Shown here piece by piece: positions 24,832 through 33,765 of a stretch of DNA of 64,000 bases (position 1 is its first letter; each line of letters starts with the position of its first letter). The translations under genes and the position numbers were made by a program. This DNA is from Campylobacteraceae bacterium (GTDB lineage Bacteria; Campylobacterota; Campylobacteria; Campylobacterales; Arcobacteraceae), in contig JABXII010000008.1 in assembly GCA_013373175.1 (NCBI GenBank), positions 62,001-126,000 of the forward strand, given 5' to 3'. The notes under the pieces were generated by a model. The model was given only the letters and a program-made list of their open reading frames with translations. It was not told the DNA's origin and did no database searches.

Positions 24832-25560
24832 TTAATTTACAGTAATTCCATAATTTTGTAGCATTTGCGCCCAAATTATTCTATTACCATCTTTATCAAA
24901 TAAAGTTGGAGTTCCACTTATCCCAAGCTCTCTTGCAATTTTCATTTGTTTATCTAAATCTTTTTCAAGTTTAGCTAATTCTTTTTCATCAATTTTTCTA
25001 TTTTTAAATGCTTCTGTATTTTTTGTAGTATTTAACATTGCTTCTTTTTTATCTTTATAAGAGTCTTGACTCATGATATAAAGTGAAATGTCTCTCGCAT
25101 TTTTATGGAATGATAATGGGAAAAAGAATACTCTGATTTTAACTTTATCTTCTATTTGAGAGAAATAAGATTCAAACTTTTTACAATAAGGACATTCTGG
25201 GTCTGTAAAAAGTACATACTCATCACTTCCTGTTCCATAAGTAAAAGCTTCATTTCCTAGTGTTGATGAGATATCAACTGGTAATTGTAGTTGTTGACCA
25301 TTTTGAGTGTTGATAGCATCTCCTGGAAGTAAATATTTTTTATCTTTTGTTAAGAAGATTGTGTCCATTCTTCCTTTTACTTTTACATTTAATCCATAAA
25401 GGCTTCCAAAATCATTTCCACCTTTTACTTCAACTTGTGCCATATTGATTAATGGTAAAGCTTGAATCTCTTTTAACTCTTTTTGTGATAATTTATCTGC
25501 TGCACTTAATCCTGTAGTTAGTGATAGTGCTAATAAAATATTTCTAGCTGTTTTTATCAT
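24832..25560 (-). CDS. DsbC/DsbG-like periplasmic thiol:disulfide protein
   Basis: A 242-residue secreted thioredoxin-fold protein. A signal peptide (about 1-21, ending GLSAAD) is followed by an N-terminal dimerisation-like part with alternating strands and then a thioredoxin domain with the active site CPYC at residues 123-126 (DPECPYCKKFESYF) and the cis-Pro loop GISGTPTLF. This is the layout of DsbC/DsbG isomerases and of suppressors such as ScsC-like proteins. Single-gene unit. Confidence 0.87.
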   Translation of the reverse strand: MIKTARNILLALSLTTGLSAADKLSQKELKEIQALPLINMAQVEVKGGNDFGSLYGLNVKVKGRMDTIFLTKDKKYLLPGDAINTQNGQQLQLPVDISSTLGNEAFTYGTGSDEYVLFTDPECPYCKKFESYFSQIEDKVKIRVFFFPLSFHKNARDISLYIMSQDSYKDKKEAMLNTTKNTEAFKNRKIDEKELAKLEKDLDKQMKIARELGISGTPTLFDKDGNRIIWAQMLQNYGITVN

Positions 25561-25652
25561 TTAATTTCCTATATAAAAATTTTAATGATAATACAATATT
25601 AATGTTTAGTTTACATGTAGTTTTTATTTGTGTAGATAATTTTTACTTATAG

Positions 25653-26552
25653 TTATATAATTATTAAAGATAAGATATAAGTTGTTATAAATGAAAAAAT
25701 AATCCCATATCCTACAATTGCACTACTAAGTCTTGGAGCTAAATTTGCCATAGAAGCAACTGCCCCTGCTGTAATCATAGGTGCCATACCAGCCTCAAAG
25801 ATAGAAGTTTTTCCAGCAAGATTATACCAATCAAACATAATACATACTCCAAAAGCAATAAGTGGGGCAATAATTAGTTTTATTAAAAGCCCAATACTAA
25901 GAGGGAGTAAATCATCTTTTGGAAGTTTAAATTGTAGTTGTAAACCAACTGCAACAAGTGCAACTGGAACTAAAGTATTTGCAAACTTTGTTAAGACATC
26001 TGTAATTATAGGAGGAAAAGTTTGTCCTAAAAGAAGTAAGGCTATAACCAAAGCTATAAAAGAAGGGAAAGTTAGTATTTTTTGAACAATAACTCTAGGT
26101 TTAATATTCCCTGTAGTACTGTAATATGCAGTGATAAAAGTACCATAAGCTGCTAGGGCTAAAAAGGTTCCAAGTTGGTCATAGATTAAAACATAAGGTA
26201 AAGCCTCTTCTCCTAAATATAATTCAATAATAGGAATACCCATAATAGAACTGTTTGTTAAAATAGATACAAGAAGTAAACTTCCAGTTATACTTTTTGA
26301 CCACGAAAATATTTTAGAAAAAAATAAAACAATAACAGCAGAAACTGCCATTACAAGCCAAGCAATAATTGTTGGAATAAGGACATCAAATGAGAATGTT
26401 AGCTTTGGAACTTGTAATAAAATAATAGCAGGCAATGAAATATAAATAATATATTTATTTAAAATTATTGAAGTCTCTTCAGGGAAGATTTTAAACTTTT
26501 GAAGACCATAACCTACTATAATTGCAATGGCAATTAGTGCAAAATTTTCCAT
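25653..26552 (-). CDS. AEC family transporter
   Basis: A 299-residue inner-membrane protein with about ten TM helices of the auxin efflux carrier family, with symmetric halves (YIIYISLPAIILLQVPKL and TLVPVALVAVGLQLQF; LLVSILTNSSIMGIPI and APMITAGAVASMANLAPRLSS). The substrate may be an organic acid or other small metabolite. Its ATG directly abuts the stop of the HxlR regulator upstream (TAGATG), so they are one transcript and likely functionally linked. Confidence 0.87.
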   Translation of the reverse strand: MENFALIAIAIIVGYGLQKFKIFPEETSIILNKYIIYISLPAIILLQVPKLTFSFDVLIPTIIAWLVMAVSAVIVLFFSKIFSWSKSITGSLLLVSILTNSSIMGIPIIELYLGEEALPYVLIYDQLGTFLALAAYGTFITAYYSTTGNIKPRVIVQKILTFPSFIALVIALLLLGQTFPPIITDVLTKFANTLVPVALVAVGLQLQFKLPKDDLLPLSIGLLIKLIIAPLIAFGVCIMFDWYNLAGKTSIFEAGMAPMITAGAVASMANLAPRLSSAIVGYGIIFSFITTYILSLIII

Positions 26553-26930
26553 CTATTTTTTTCTATTTAATTCTGTATGACACATATTGTCTTTTGTGAT
26601 TTTGCCGTATTCATTTACGTACTCTACACCCCAATCGAACATTTCATGTAATACTGGTTTTAATCTTTTACCTGCATCAGTTAAAGAGTAAACAACTTTA
26701 GGTGGAACTTCTGGAAAAACCTCTCTATTTATAATATTCTTTTCTTCTAATTCTTTTAACTTAACAGTTAAAGTTTTTTGTGTTATTTCTGAAATTTCTT
26801 CATGTAAGTCTTTAAATCTTTTGTCACTTTCTAATAAATGCCAAATAATAGATAATTTCCATCTGTCATTAAAAATATCGAGTGTTACGTTGATAGAGCA
26901 TCTAAACTCTTTATTATTAATATAATACAT
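26553..26930 (-). CDS. HxlR family transcriptional regulator
   Basis: A 125-residue winged HTH protein: INVTLDIFNDRWKLSIIWHLLESDKRFKDLHEEI and TQKTLTVKLKELEEKNII match HxlR/YodB-type regulators. The conserved N-terminal Cys is present (RCSINVT), which in YodB/QsrR-type members reacts with quinones or diamide. It is divergent from a six-gene flavoenzyme operon that includes a quinone reductase, so redox control of that operon is likely. AAAGGA precedes the start. Confidence 0.88.
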   Translation of the reverse strand: MYYINNKEFRCSINVTLDIFNDRWKLSIIWHLLESDKRFKDLHEEISEITQKTLTVKLKELEEKNIINREVFPEVPPKVVYSLTDAGKRLKPVLHEMFDWGVEYVNEYGKITKDNMCHTELNRKK

Positions 26931-26985
26931 TTAAATCCTTTCAATATTGTGATTATTATAACATAAGGATTATTAAACTCCATTA

Positions 26986-27010
26986 CTTACCTAAAGTAAA
27001 GTAAGGTAAG
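26986..27010. promoter_or_regulatory. inverted repeat in HxlR/mdaB divergent region
   Basis: CTTACCT-N11-AGGTAAG lies midway between the two start codons (26930 and 27059). It is the only clear dyad in the gap and is the best candidate for the HxlR operator. Confidence 0.5.
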
Positions 27011-27058
27011 ATTAAGTTAACAAGCTATATAATTTTCAAAAATAAACAAGGATTTTTT

Positions 27059-27637
27059 ATGAAAAATGTTTTGATTTTAAATGGACACCAATATTATGAT
27101 GTTGTTGCTAAGGGTGAATTAACAAACAATTATATTAATACAGCAACGAAGTTTTTAGAAGATAAAGGCTTTACAGTAAAAACTACTCATATGGAAAAAG
27201 GTTATGATATTAAAGAAGAGTCTGAAAAATTAGTTTGGGCTGATTATGTGATTTTTCAATATCCAGTTTATTGGATGAGTATGCCATGGATTGCTAAAAA
27301 ATATTTTGATGAAGTTTTAACTCAAGGAGTTCATTATTCAGGTGATGGAAGAAGTAGAGAAGATTCATCTAAAACTTATGGAAGTGGTGGATTATTAAAA
27401 GGTAAGTATATGTTATCTTTAACATATAATTGTCCAGAATCTGAGTTTGATAATGAAAAAGGTTTTTTTGATGGCTTATCATTAGATGATTCTCATGTTG
27501 CAGTACATAAAATCTTCCAATTTTGTGGAATGCAAGCCTTAGAAAGTTATGCTGTGCATGATATTTTTAAAGGTGATTTAGATTTAGAAAAAGAATTAAC
27601 AAAATTTGAAAAAACTTTAACTAAAAATTTTTTATAA
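27059..27637 (+). CDS. mdaB: NAD(P)H quinone oxidoreductase MdaB
   Basis: A 192-residue flavodoxin-fold enzyme that matches E. coli MdaB in length and in motifs: LWADYVIFQYPVYWMSMPW-type segment (here VWADYVIFQYPVYW), SGDGRSREDSSKTYGSGGL and YMLSLTYNCP. It reduces quinones by two electrons with FAD and NAD(P)H in the cytoplasm, avoiding semiquinones. First gene of the operon divergent from HxlR. Confidence 0.9.
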   Translation: MKNVLILNGHQYYDVVAKGELTNNYINTATKFLEDKGFTVKTTHMEKGYDIKEESEKLVWADYVIFQYPVYWMSMPWIAKKYFDEVLTQGVHYSGDGRSREDSSKTYGSGGLLKGKYMLSLTYNCPESEFDNEKGFFDGLSLDDSHVAVHKIFQFCGMQALESYAVHDIFKGDLDLEKELTKFEKTLTKNFL

Positions 27638-27652
27638 AATATTGGAGTAATT

Positions 27653-28402
27653 ATGAATGAAATTATAAAACAATTAAGTACTAGAAAATCTATAAGACAA
27701 TTTACAGGTGAAAGTGTAAAAGAAGAAGATTTAGAACTCATTATAAAAACAGCACAAAGATGTCCAACTTCTATAAATGGACAACAAATATCTTTAGTAT
27801 ATACAAGGGATAAAGAAAAAATAAAACAAATAGCAGAATTTTGCGCGGGACAACAACAAGTGGCAATTGCTGATGTATTTGTTTTTATATGTGTTGATTT
27901 CAACAGAACTATTTTTGCAGTAGAACAAACAGGAGAAGAACACCAAATTGATAAATCAGCTGAAGGTGTACTTGTAGGTGCTGTTGATGCTGGAATTATG
28001 CTAAATGCAATACAAATAAGTGCAGAATCTCTTGGTTATGGAACAACTGCAATTGGTGCTGTTAGAAACCAACCTGCAGCTATAATTGAGTTATTAGGAT
28101 TACCACAAAAAACATTTCCAATTGTAGGAACTACTATTGGAGTACCTACAAAAGAAGCAAAAGATGCACCTTTAAAACCTAGAATTCCAATTGAGAGCTT
28201 TGCCTTTGAAGAAAAGTATGATGATAAAAAAGTAAAAGATGGTGTTTTATTATATGAAAAACAGATGAAAAAGTTTAGAGTTGATAATAACATGGACTAT
28301 TTACAATCATATTGTGAACAAACTGCAAGTTATTATAAAAATATCTATTTTAGGAAAATTGAAGAGAACTATACAAAACAAGGTTTTGTATTTAAAGACT
28401 AA
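27653..28402 (+). CDS. NADPH-dependent nitroreductase (NfsA/Frp-like)
   Basis: A 249-residue FMN nitroreductase-fold enzyme: the N-terminal STRKSIRQFTGESVKEEDLELIIKTAQRCPTSIN has the FMN-binding Arg/Ser pattern, and YGTTAIGAVRNQPAAIIELLGLP is characteristic of the NfsA/Frp branch. It reduces nitro compounds, quinones or flavins. It lies 15 bp after mdaB. Confidence 0.85.
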   Translation: MNEIIKQLSTRKSIRQFTGESVKEEDLELIIKTAQRCPTSINGQQISLVYTRDKEKIKQIAEFCAGQQQVAIADVFVFICVDFNRTIFAVEQTGEEHQIDKSAEGVLVGAVDAGIMLNAIQISAESLGYGTTAIGAVRNQPAAIIELLGLPQKTFPIVGTTIGVPTKEAKDAPLKPRIPIESFAFEEKYDDKKVKDGVLLYEKQMKKFRVDNNMDYLQSYCEQTASYYKNIYFRKIEENYTKQGFVFKD

Positions 28403-28413
28403 AAGGAAATATT

Positions 28414-28722
28414 ATGAGTAACATAGTAGCAATTGTAAAAGCAAAAATAAAAAATAATAAACACGATGATCTAAGAAAAATAGCAAATATTTTACAGTAT
28501 GAATATGCAGTAGATGAAAAAGGTTGTGAACAGTATGAATCATTTATTGATGGTGATACTTTTATTACTATTGAAAGATGGAGTTCTCAGGACTTACTTG
28601 ATTTACACCTTGAAGCTGAACATGTTAAAAAGTATGTACCAAAATTAAGAGAATGTGTAGTTGATGAAACATTTGATGTTCAATTTATAAAAAGTGATGA
28701 TATCTCTTTTTTAAAAATATAA
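28414..28722 (+). CDS. antibiotic biosynthesis monooxygenase (ABM) family protein
   Basis: A 102-residue dimeric ferredoxin-like fold protein: IVAIVKAKIKNNKHDDLRKIANIL, DEKGCEQYESFIDGDTFITIERWSS and DLHLEAEHVKKYVPKL correspond to YgiN-like quinol monooxygenases. YgiN partners MdaB in a quinone redox cycle in E. coli, which fits its place two genes after mdaB. It needs no prosthetic group. Confidence 0.85.
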   Translation: MSNIVAIVKAKIKNNKHDDLRKIANILQYEYAVDEKGCEQYESFIDGDTFITIERWSSQDLLDLHLEAEHVKKYVPKLRECVVDETFDVQFIKSDDISFLKI

Positions 28723-28736
28723 AAGTATAAATATAA

Positions 28737-29660
28737 ATGAAAAAAGAAGAAAATAAAACCAAATATTTTATTGGTATGCTAATAGCTATGTTACTTTGGG
28801 GAATTGCTTGGACTTCTGGAAAAGCAGCAGTTGAACACTCAAATATACAAGTAGCTTCATTTTGGAGATATACTATTTCTTTTATAGGAATGATACCAGT
28901 TATAATTTATATGAAAAGAACTTTAAAAACTGATTTTTTAGGATATTTTTATATGATTTTAGCTGGATTATTAAGTGCAGCTTTTAGTTACTTATTTTTT
29001 GCAGGTCTTGCCCATGGAAACGCTGGATACGGTGGAACTATGGTTACATCATTGGTTCCTTTACTTACATATTTTTTATCTATTTTGCTTTTTGGAACAA
29101 AAGTATCAGCAAAACAAGTACTAGCTTTAGGAATTGGTGTATTTGGAGCTATTGTTTTACTTCGTATTCCAATGGAGGGATTAGGCTTTTTAAATCTTGA
29201 TAGTATATATTTCTTAGTGTGTGCTATTGTTTGGTCATTTGTTACAGTACTAACACAAAAGGCTTCAAAAAGAGTTGACCCTATGTTTTATACTTTAGTA
29301 ATCTTTGGTGTAACTGCTTTTACAAATATGATTGTTGCCTTACCATATCATCCTTTTGAAATAGGATTATATGATTCAGTATTTTGGTTAAATATCTTAT
29401 TCGTAGGATTGTTTTCTGGAACTTTTGCAATGGCAATATTTTTTGCAAGTGCAAGTAGAATTGGTGCTCATAATACAGGTGTATTTATGTTTATAGTTCC
29501 AGTAGGTGCGATAATATCAAGTTATTTTGCATATAATGAGAAAATAGTATCTTCTACAGTAATTGGTTGTTTATTAGCACTAGTAGCTGTTATACTATTC
29601 AACAAAAAAAGTAAATTAGAAAAACTAAAACTCAAAGAAGCCAAGCTAGGAATTGAGTAG
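28737..29660 (+). CDS. EamA/DMT family transporter, 3
   Basis: A 307-residue, ten-TM drug/metabolite transporter (MLIAMLLWGIAWTSGKAAVEHS in the first helix, YGGTMVTSLVPLLTYFLSILLFG at the end of the first repeat). It is not a close relative of the two Crp-linked copies. No strong Shine-Dalgarno is seen, and it follows the ABM gene by 14 bp. Position suggests export of an electrophile or its reduced product (inference). Confidence 0.85.
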   Translation: MKKEENKTKYFIGMLIAMLLWGIAWTSGKAAVEHSNIQVASFWRYTISFIGMIPVIIYMKRTLKTDFLGYFYMILAGLLSAAFSYLFFAGLAHGNAGYGGTMVTSLVPLLTYFLSILLFGTKVSAKQVLALGIGVFGAIVLLRIPMEGLGFLNLDSIYFLVCAIVWSFVTVLTQKASKRVDPMFYTLVIFGVTAFTNMIVALPYHPFEIGLYDSVFWLNILFVGLFSGTFAMAIFFASASRIGAHNTGVFMFIVPVGAIISSYFAYNEKIVSSTVIGCLLALVAVILFNKKSKLEKLKLKEAKLGIE

Positions 29661-29698
29661 GTTTTTTTGATGTATAAAATTAAATTAAAAGGATAATT

Positions 29699-30328
29699 AT
29701 GGAAAAAACATTTATGGAAGCAATGGATTTTAGACATGCTTGTAAGATATTTGATGAAACAAAAAAGATTTCAGATGAAGATTTAGAATATATTTTAGAA
29801 GTAGGTAGAAAATCACCTTCTTCATTTGGTATGGAACCTTGGAAGTTTTTAGTTATTACTAATGATGAATTAAAAGAAGAATTAAAAAAAGTATGTTGGA
29901 ATCAACCTCAATTAACTACTTGTTCTCATCTTGTAATTATTCTTGCAGCAATTGAAGATGTTAAGCCTGAATCAGGTGTTGTAGCTAGAAAATTTGGAAG
30001 AAGAGAAATGCCTCAAGAAAAATTAGATTTCTATTTAAATCTTTATGCTACTCATTTACAGCAAACTCTTTCTACTGATGAAAATATTTATGATTGGACT
30101 TCAAAACAAACATATATTGCAGCAGGAAATATGATGACAGCAGCAGCTGTTAGAGGTATTGATTCTTGTCCTATAGAAGGTTTTGAAAAAGAGAATGTAG
30201 AAAAAGTTTTAGAATTAGATACAACTAAATACCAATTATCTTTAGTATTACCATTTGGGTATAGAATTAATGAACAATCATCTCAACAAAGAGAAAAATT
30301 AGAAGATATTGTAGAGTATATCAACTAA
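29699..30328 (+). CDS. NAD(P)H-dependent nitroreductase (NfsB-like)
   Basis: A 209-residue FMN nitroreductase-fold protein of the NfsB/FRase-like branch: DFRHACKIFDETKKISDEDLEYILEVGRKSPSSFGMEPWKF and YIAAGNMMTAAAVRGIDSCPIEGF. It complements the NfsA-like enzyme of the same operon. AAAGGA precedes the ATG. Confidence 0.87.
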   Translation: MEKTFMEAMDFRHACKIFDETKKISDEDLEYILEVGRKSPSSFGMEPWKFLVITNDELKEELKKVCWNQPQLTTCSHLVIILAAIEDVKPESGVVARKFGRREMPQEKLDFYLNLYATHLQQTLSTDENIYDWTSKQTYIAAGNMMTAAAVRGIDSCPIEGFEKENVEKVLELDTTKYQLSLVLPFGYRINEQSSQQREKLEDIVEYIN

Positions 30329-30346
30329 CTATCAAAAGGAACAATA

Positions 30347-31378
30347 ATGAGTTTACTTTTAAGTTCTAATAATATTGGAAATTGTGAACTAAAAAATAAA
30401 GTAGTAATGCCTCCAATGTGTATGTACAAAAGTGATAATAGTGCTAAGATTAAACCTTTTCACTCTTTTCATTATACTTCACGTGCAATTGGGAATGTTG
30501 GTTTGATTATGGTTGAAGCAACAGCAATAGAACCCCGAGGTAGAATTTCTAATAATGATTTAGGACTTTGGGAAGACTCTCAAATTGCTGGACATAAACA
30601 AGTGGTAGAGCAAGTTCATGAATTTGGTTCAAAAATAGCTATTCAACTAGCCCACGCAGGAAGAAAGAGTTTAGTAAAGCAGACAACTCCCCTTGCTCCT
30701 TCTTCAATTCCTTTTGACACAAATGGTAGTTTTAAAACACCCCAGTCTTTAGATTTAGAAAAAATAGCTTTAGTAAAACAGTTATTTTTAGATTCTGCAA
30801 AAAGAGCAAAAGAAGCTGGTTATGATATTTTAGAACTTCATGCAGCACATGGATATTTACTTTGTGAATTTTTATCCCCTTTAACAAACGAAAGAGAAGA
30901 TATCTATGGTGGAAGTTTAGAAAATAGATGTAGATTAACTTTAGAGATTGCTAAGCTTTTAAAAGAACAGATAGATTTACCTTTAATTGTTCGTATTTCT
31001 GCAAGTGAATGGAAAGAAAATGGGTGGGATATTGAAGATTCTATTTATTTATCAAAAGAGTTAGAAAACATTGGTGTAGATTCTATTCATGTTTCAGCAG
31101 GTGGAAATCAAAAAGAGCAAGATCTAATGCCAGAACTTACTGCTTTATATCAATGCGATTATGCAAAAAAAATAAAAGAAAATATAAATATCCCTGTAAT
31201 CGCAGTAGGACTAATAACAACTGCAAAACAAGGTGAAACTCTTTTAGAAGAAAAAGTTTGTGATTTCGTAGCTTACGGAAGAGAACTTTTAAGAGATTCA
31301 AATTTAGTATTTAAATTTGCAAAAGAGTTTAATGAAAAAGAGTTAATAGATAACTCTTATCTTAGAGCATATTTATAA
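30347..31378 (+). CDS. namA: old yellow enzyme (YqjM/NamA-like ene-reductase)
   Basis: A 343-residue FMN TIM-barrel enzyme of the thermophilic-like OYE class. Cys25 in VVMPPMCMYKS corresponds to the redox-tuning Cys26 of YqjM; IQLAHAGRKS, LHAAHGYLLCEFLSPLTNER and YGGSLENR are hallmark motifs. It reduces activated C=C bonds of enals, enones and nitro-olefins with NADPH. Last gene of the detoxification operon, ending at a long palindromic terminator. Confidence 0.88.
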   Translation: MSLLLSSNNIGNCELKNKVVMPPMCMYKSDNSAKIKPFHSFHYTSRAIGNVGLIMVEATAIEPRGRISNNDLGLWEDSQIAGHKQVVEQVHEFGSKIAIQLAHAGRKSLVKQTTPLAPSSIPFDTNGSFKTPQSLDLEKIALVKQLFLDSAKRAKEAGYDILELHAAHGYLLCEFLSPLTNEREDIYGGSLENRCRLTLEIAKLLKEQIDLPLIVRISASEWKENGWDIEDSIYLSKELENIGVDSIHVSAGGNQKEQDLMPELTALYQCDYAKKIKENINIPVIAVGLITTAKQGETLLEEKVCDFVAYGRELLRDSNLVFKFAKEFNEKELIDNSYLRAYL

Positions 31379-31402
31379 AAGCTAATATTACCCTAGCTAA
31401 AC

Positions 31403-31434
31403 AAAGGCTTATTTACTTAAGTAAATAAGCCTTT
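31403..31434. terminator. perfect 32-nt palindrome, bidirectional terminator
   Basis: AAAGGCTTATTTACTT followed directly by its exact reverse complement, between converging operons. In RNA a few central bases form the loop, leaving a stem of about 14 bp. The downstream T-tract is short (CCTTTC), so strength is uncertain. Confidence 0.65.
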
Positions 31435-31468
31435 CAAAAGAAAAAAGTTATAAGTAAAATATTTAGGG

Positions 31469-32431
31469 CTATACTAAACCATTTACTATGTTAATAGGTT
31501 TTTTCCCTTCTAATACTCTTTTTGCATTTAATGCTGCTTTTTGTCTCATCTCAAACTGAGCTTTATCACTATAATAAGCAGAATGAGGATTTATAATAAG
31601 CCTACCATCAAGCCACTCTTCTCTTGCTTTCCAAGCATCAATTAATTTACCACTTTTAGGTGGTTCACTTGGAAGAACATCAAGGTTTACACAATTTAAA
31701 TGTCCAGATTTTAAAGCATCATATAAAACATCTAAATCTTTTACTATTGCACCCCTTGCAGTATTTACAATAGATGCACCTTTTTTCATTTTTGAAATAA
31801 ACTCTTCATCTATCATTGCATTAGTCTCTTCATTTAAAGGGCAATTAATAGAAATTATATCACTAGTTTTTAATAATTCATCAAGGCTTTCAAATCTCTT
31901 AGCACCAAGCATTTTTTCAGTACCTGCACTCAAATATGGGTCATAAAATGAAGTTTGGAATCTTAGGGCATTTGCTTTTAATAAAACACTTCCACCAATT
32001 CTTCCTGCTCCAATAACACCTAATTTATAATCACTTGTTCTTTTTATGTTTTTTAAAGTATTCGCCTGCCATGAACCATCTTTATAATCTTTAGCTTGAT
32101 AATTATATCTACTAATTCCCCTTGCAATATTCATAATCATTGCAATTGCAGTATCACTTACTTCATCAGTACCATAATCAGGTGTATTTGATGCGTAAAT
32201 GCCTTTTTGTTTTATATATTCTAAATCTTGAAATACATCATAACCTACACCATATCTAACAAGTGCTTTTAGCTTTGGTAATTTATCAATAAATTCATTT
32301 GTAATTTGATGATGCCAAACTAATAAAACCTCAATATCTTCATGTAACTCTTTTGATAATTCATCACCTAAAATATCCAATTCTATATCTGGATTTATTA
32401 CCTTATCTGTAATATAAACCTTATTACTCAA
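31469..32431 (-). CDS. D-2-hydroxyacid dehydrogenase (CtBP/D-isomer specific family)
   Basis: NAD-dependent dehydrogenase that interconverts 2-keto and D-2-hydroxy acids. It shows the Rossmann motif GVIGAGRIGGSVL, the catalytic Arg in VNTARGAIV, Glu in LPSEPP and His in NPHSAYYS. The ORF track starts at GTG 32485, but a TTG at 32431 is preferred: GGAAGGA lies 9 nt upstream, family similarity begins at KVYITD, and an extended -10 at 32487-32492 would put the transcript start downstream of the GTG. This gives 320 residues. It faces a TRAP transporter, so it may handle the imported hydroxy- or keto-acid. Confidence 0.84.
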   Translation of the reverse strand: MSNKVYITDKVINPDIELDILGDELSKELHEDIEVLLVWHHQITNEFIDKLPKLKALVRYGVGYDVFQDLEYIKQKGIYASNTPDYGTDEVSDTAIAMIMNIARGISRYNYQAKDYKDGSWQANTLKNIKRTSDYKLGVIGAGRIGGSVLLKANALRFQTSFYDPYLSAGTEKMLGAKRFESLDELLKTSDIISINCPLNEETNAMIDEEFISKMKKGASIVNTARGAIVKDLDVLYDALKSGHLNCVNLDVLPSEPPKSGKLIDAWKAREEWLDGRLIINPHSAYYSDKAQFEMRQKAALNAKRVLEGKKPINIVNGLV

Positions 32432-32486
32432 TTTATTATTTCCTTCCTTTATTAATATTCTTATGACGACTCTTTTATTTTGCACA

Positions 32487-32492
32487 ATTATA
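32487..32492 (-). promoter_or_regulatory. extended -10 box of the D-2-hydroxyacid dehydrogenase
   Basis: Reads TGCTATAAT on the minus strand, i.e. TGn-TATAAT. Short repeats of GCACAA/TTGTGC flank it (32482-32499 and 32639-32646) and could be part of an operator shared with dctP. Confidence 0.5.
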
Positions 32493-32703
32493 GCACAACA
32501 ATATTAGTAGTTTTAAAGATAAATAAAATAAGGATTTATTAAGCATCCTAAAATCGTAAAATGTGAAATAAATGTATTAAAATATTGAATTTTCTATAGA
32601 ATAATAAATACAAAATATTACAGAAAATAACCATATTAATTGTGCAACATAAGTAAAATTTTGTCATACTAGTGGTGTAATTTAAACGCAAAAAGGGGAT
32701 AAA

Positions 32704-33717
32704 ATGAAATTAACAAAATTTAAAGGACTGGTTTTAGCGGGTATGCTTGCAGCTACAAGTTTAAGTGCAGCTACGTGGAAGTACGCTTTTGGGGAAGGTG
32801 TAAGTGATCCTCAGGGAATATATGCAACAGCATTTAAAGATTTCATTGAAGATAACTCAAGACATAAGATTGAACTTTATAAAGTTGGTTCTTTAGGTGA
32901 AGAAGCAGATATGATGGAACAAGCAAAAGCTGGTTTATTACAATTTATTGGTCAATCAACAGGATATATGGGTGGAACAATTCCTCAAATGGATGTTTTC
33001 ACTGTACCATATGTTCTTCCAACAGATACAAAAGAACTTGACTACTTTTTCAAAAATTCTAAAGTAGTTAATGAAATGCTACCAAAAATCTTTAATAAAC
33101 ATGGTTTAGAACTTTTAGCTATTTTCCCAGAAGGTGAAATGGCAGTTACAACTATGGAAGAGTTTAGAAGCCCAGCAGATTTAAAGGGTAAAAAAATGAG
33201 AGTAATGCCAGGTTCTCCTATTTTAGTAGAAACTTATGAGGCATTTGGTGCTTCTCCTCAACCTATGACTTGGGGTGACTTAGTTGGTGCTCTTAAAACT
33301 GGAATGGTTGATGGTCAAGAAAACCCAACAGTATGGATTGAAGCTTATGGATTAGATGAGTTAACTAAAGTACTTACTTATACTGGACACGGTCACTTTA
33401 ATGCTTCAGTAAGTGCAAATAAAAAATTCTTTGATGGATTAGGAAAAAGAGACAAAAGATTAGTTCAAGAAGCAGCTAAATATGCTCAAAAAGTTATTTT
33501 AGAAGAAGCTCAAAAACTAGATGCAATTGGGATTGGAAGAATTGTAAAAACAAATCCTAGTTATAAAATCAATATGTTAACAAAAGAAGAAAGAGCTGTA
33601 TTTAAAAAAGCAGCCCAAAAAGTGCAAGATTCATTTGCTTCAAAAAGTGCTTCTAATAAAAAGATTATGGATCAAATCAAAAGAGATTTAACAGAAGCAG
33701 AAAAAAATACAAAGTAA
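32704..33717 (+). CDS. dctP: TRAP transporter solute-binding protein DctP
   Basis: A 337-residue periplasmic binding protein with a signal peptide (residues 1 to about 22, ending SLSAATW). Family features are GVSDPQGIYATAFKDFIE, YKVGSLGEEADMMEQAKAG, the substrate-carboxylate Arg in LKGKKMRVMPGSP and the GMVDGQENP motif. It captures an organic acid for the DctQM permease encoded downstream. The substrate class is inferred from the conserved Arg. A 218-bp gap upstream holds its promoter. Confidence 0.93.
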   Translation: MKLTKFKGLVLAGMLAATSLSAATWKYAFGEGVSDPQGIYATAFKDFIEDNSRHKIELYKVGSLGEEADMMEQAKAGLLQFIGQSTGYMGGTIPQMDVFTVPYVLPTDTKELDYFFKNSKVVNEMLPKIFNKHGLELLAIFPEGEMAVTTMEEFRSPADLKGKKMRVMPGSPILVETYEAFGASPQPMTWGDLVGALKTGMVDGQENPTVWIEAYGLDELTKVLTYTGHGHFNASVSANKKFFDGLGKRDKRLVQEAAKYAQKVILEEAQKLDAIGIGRIVKTNPSYKINMLTKEERAVFKKAAQKVQDSFASKSASNKKIMDQIKRDLTEAEKNTK

Positions 33718-33765
33718 TACATAAAATATCTAGCTTTTAGCTAGGTATTTTACAAAGGGGAAGAT

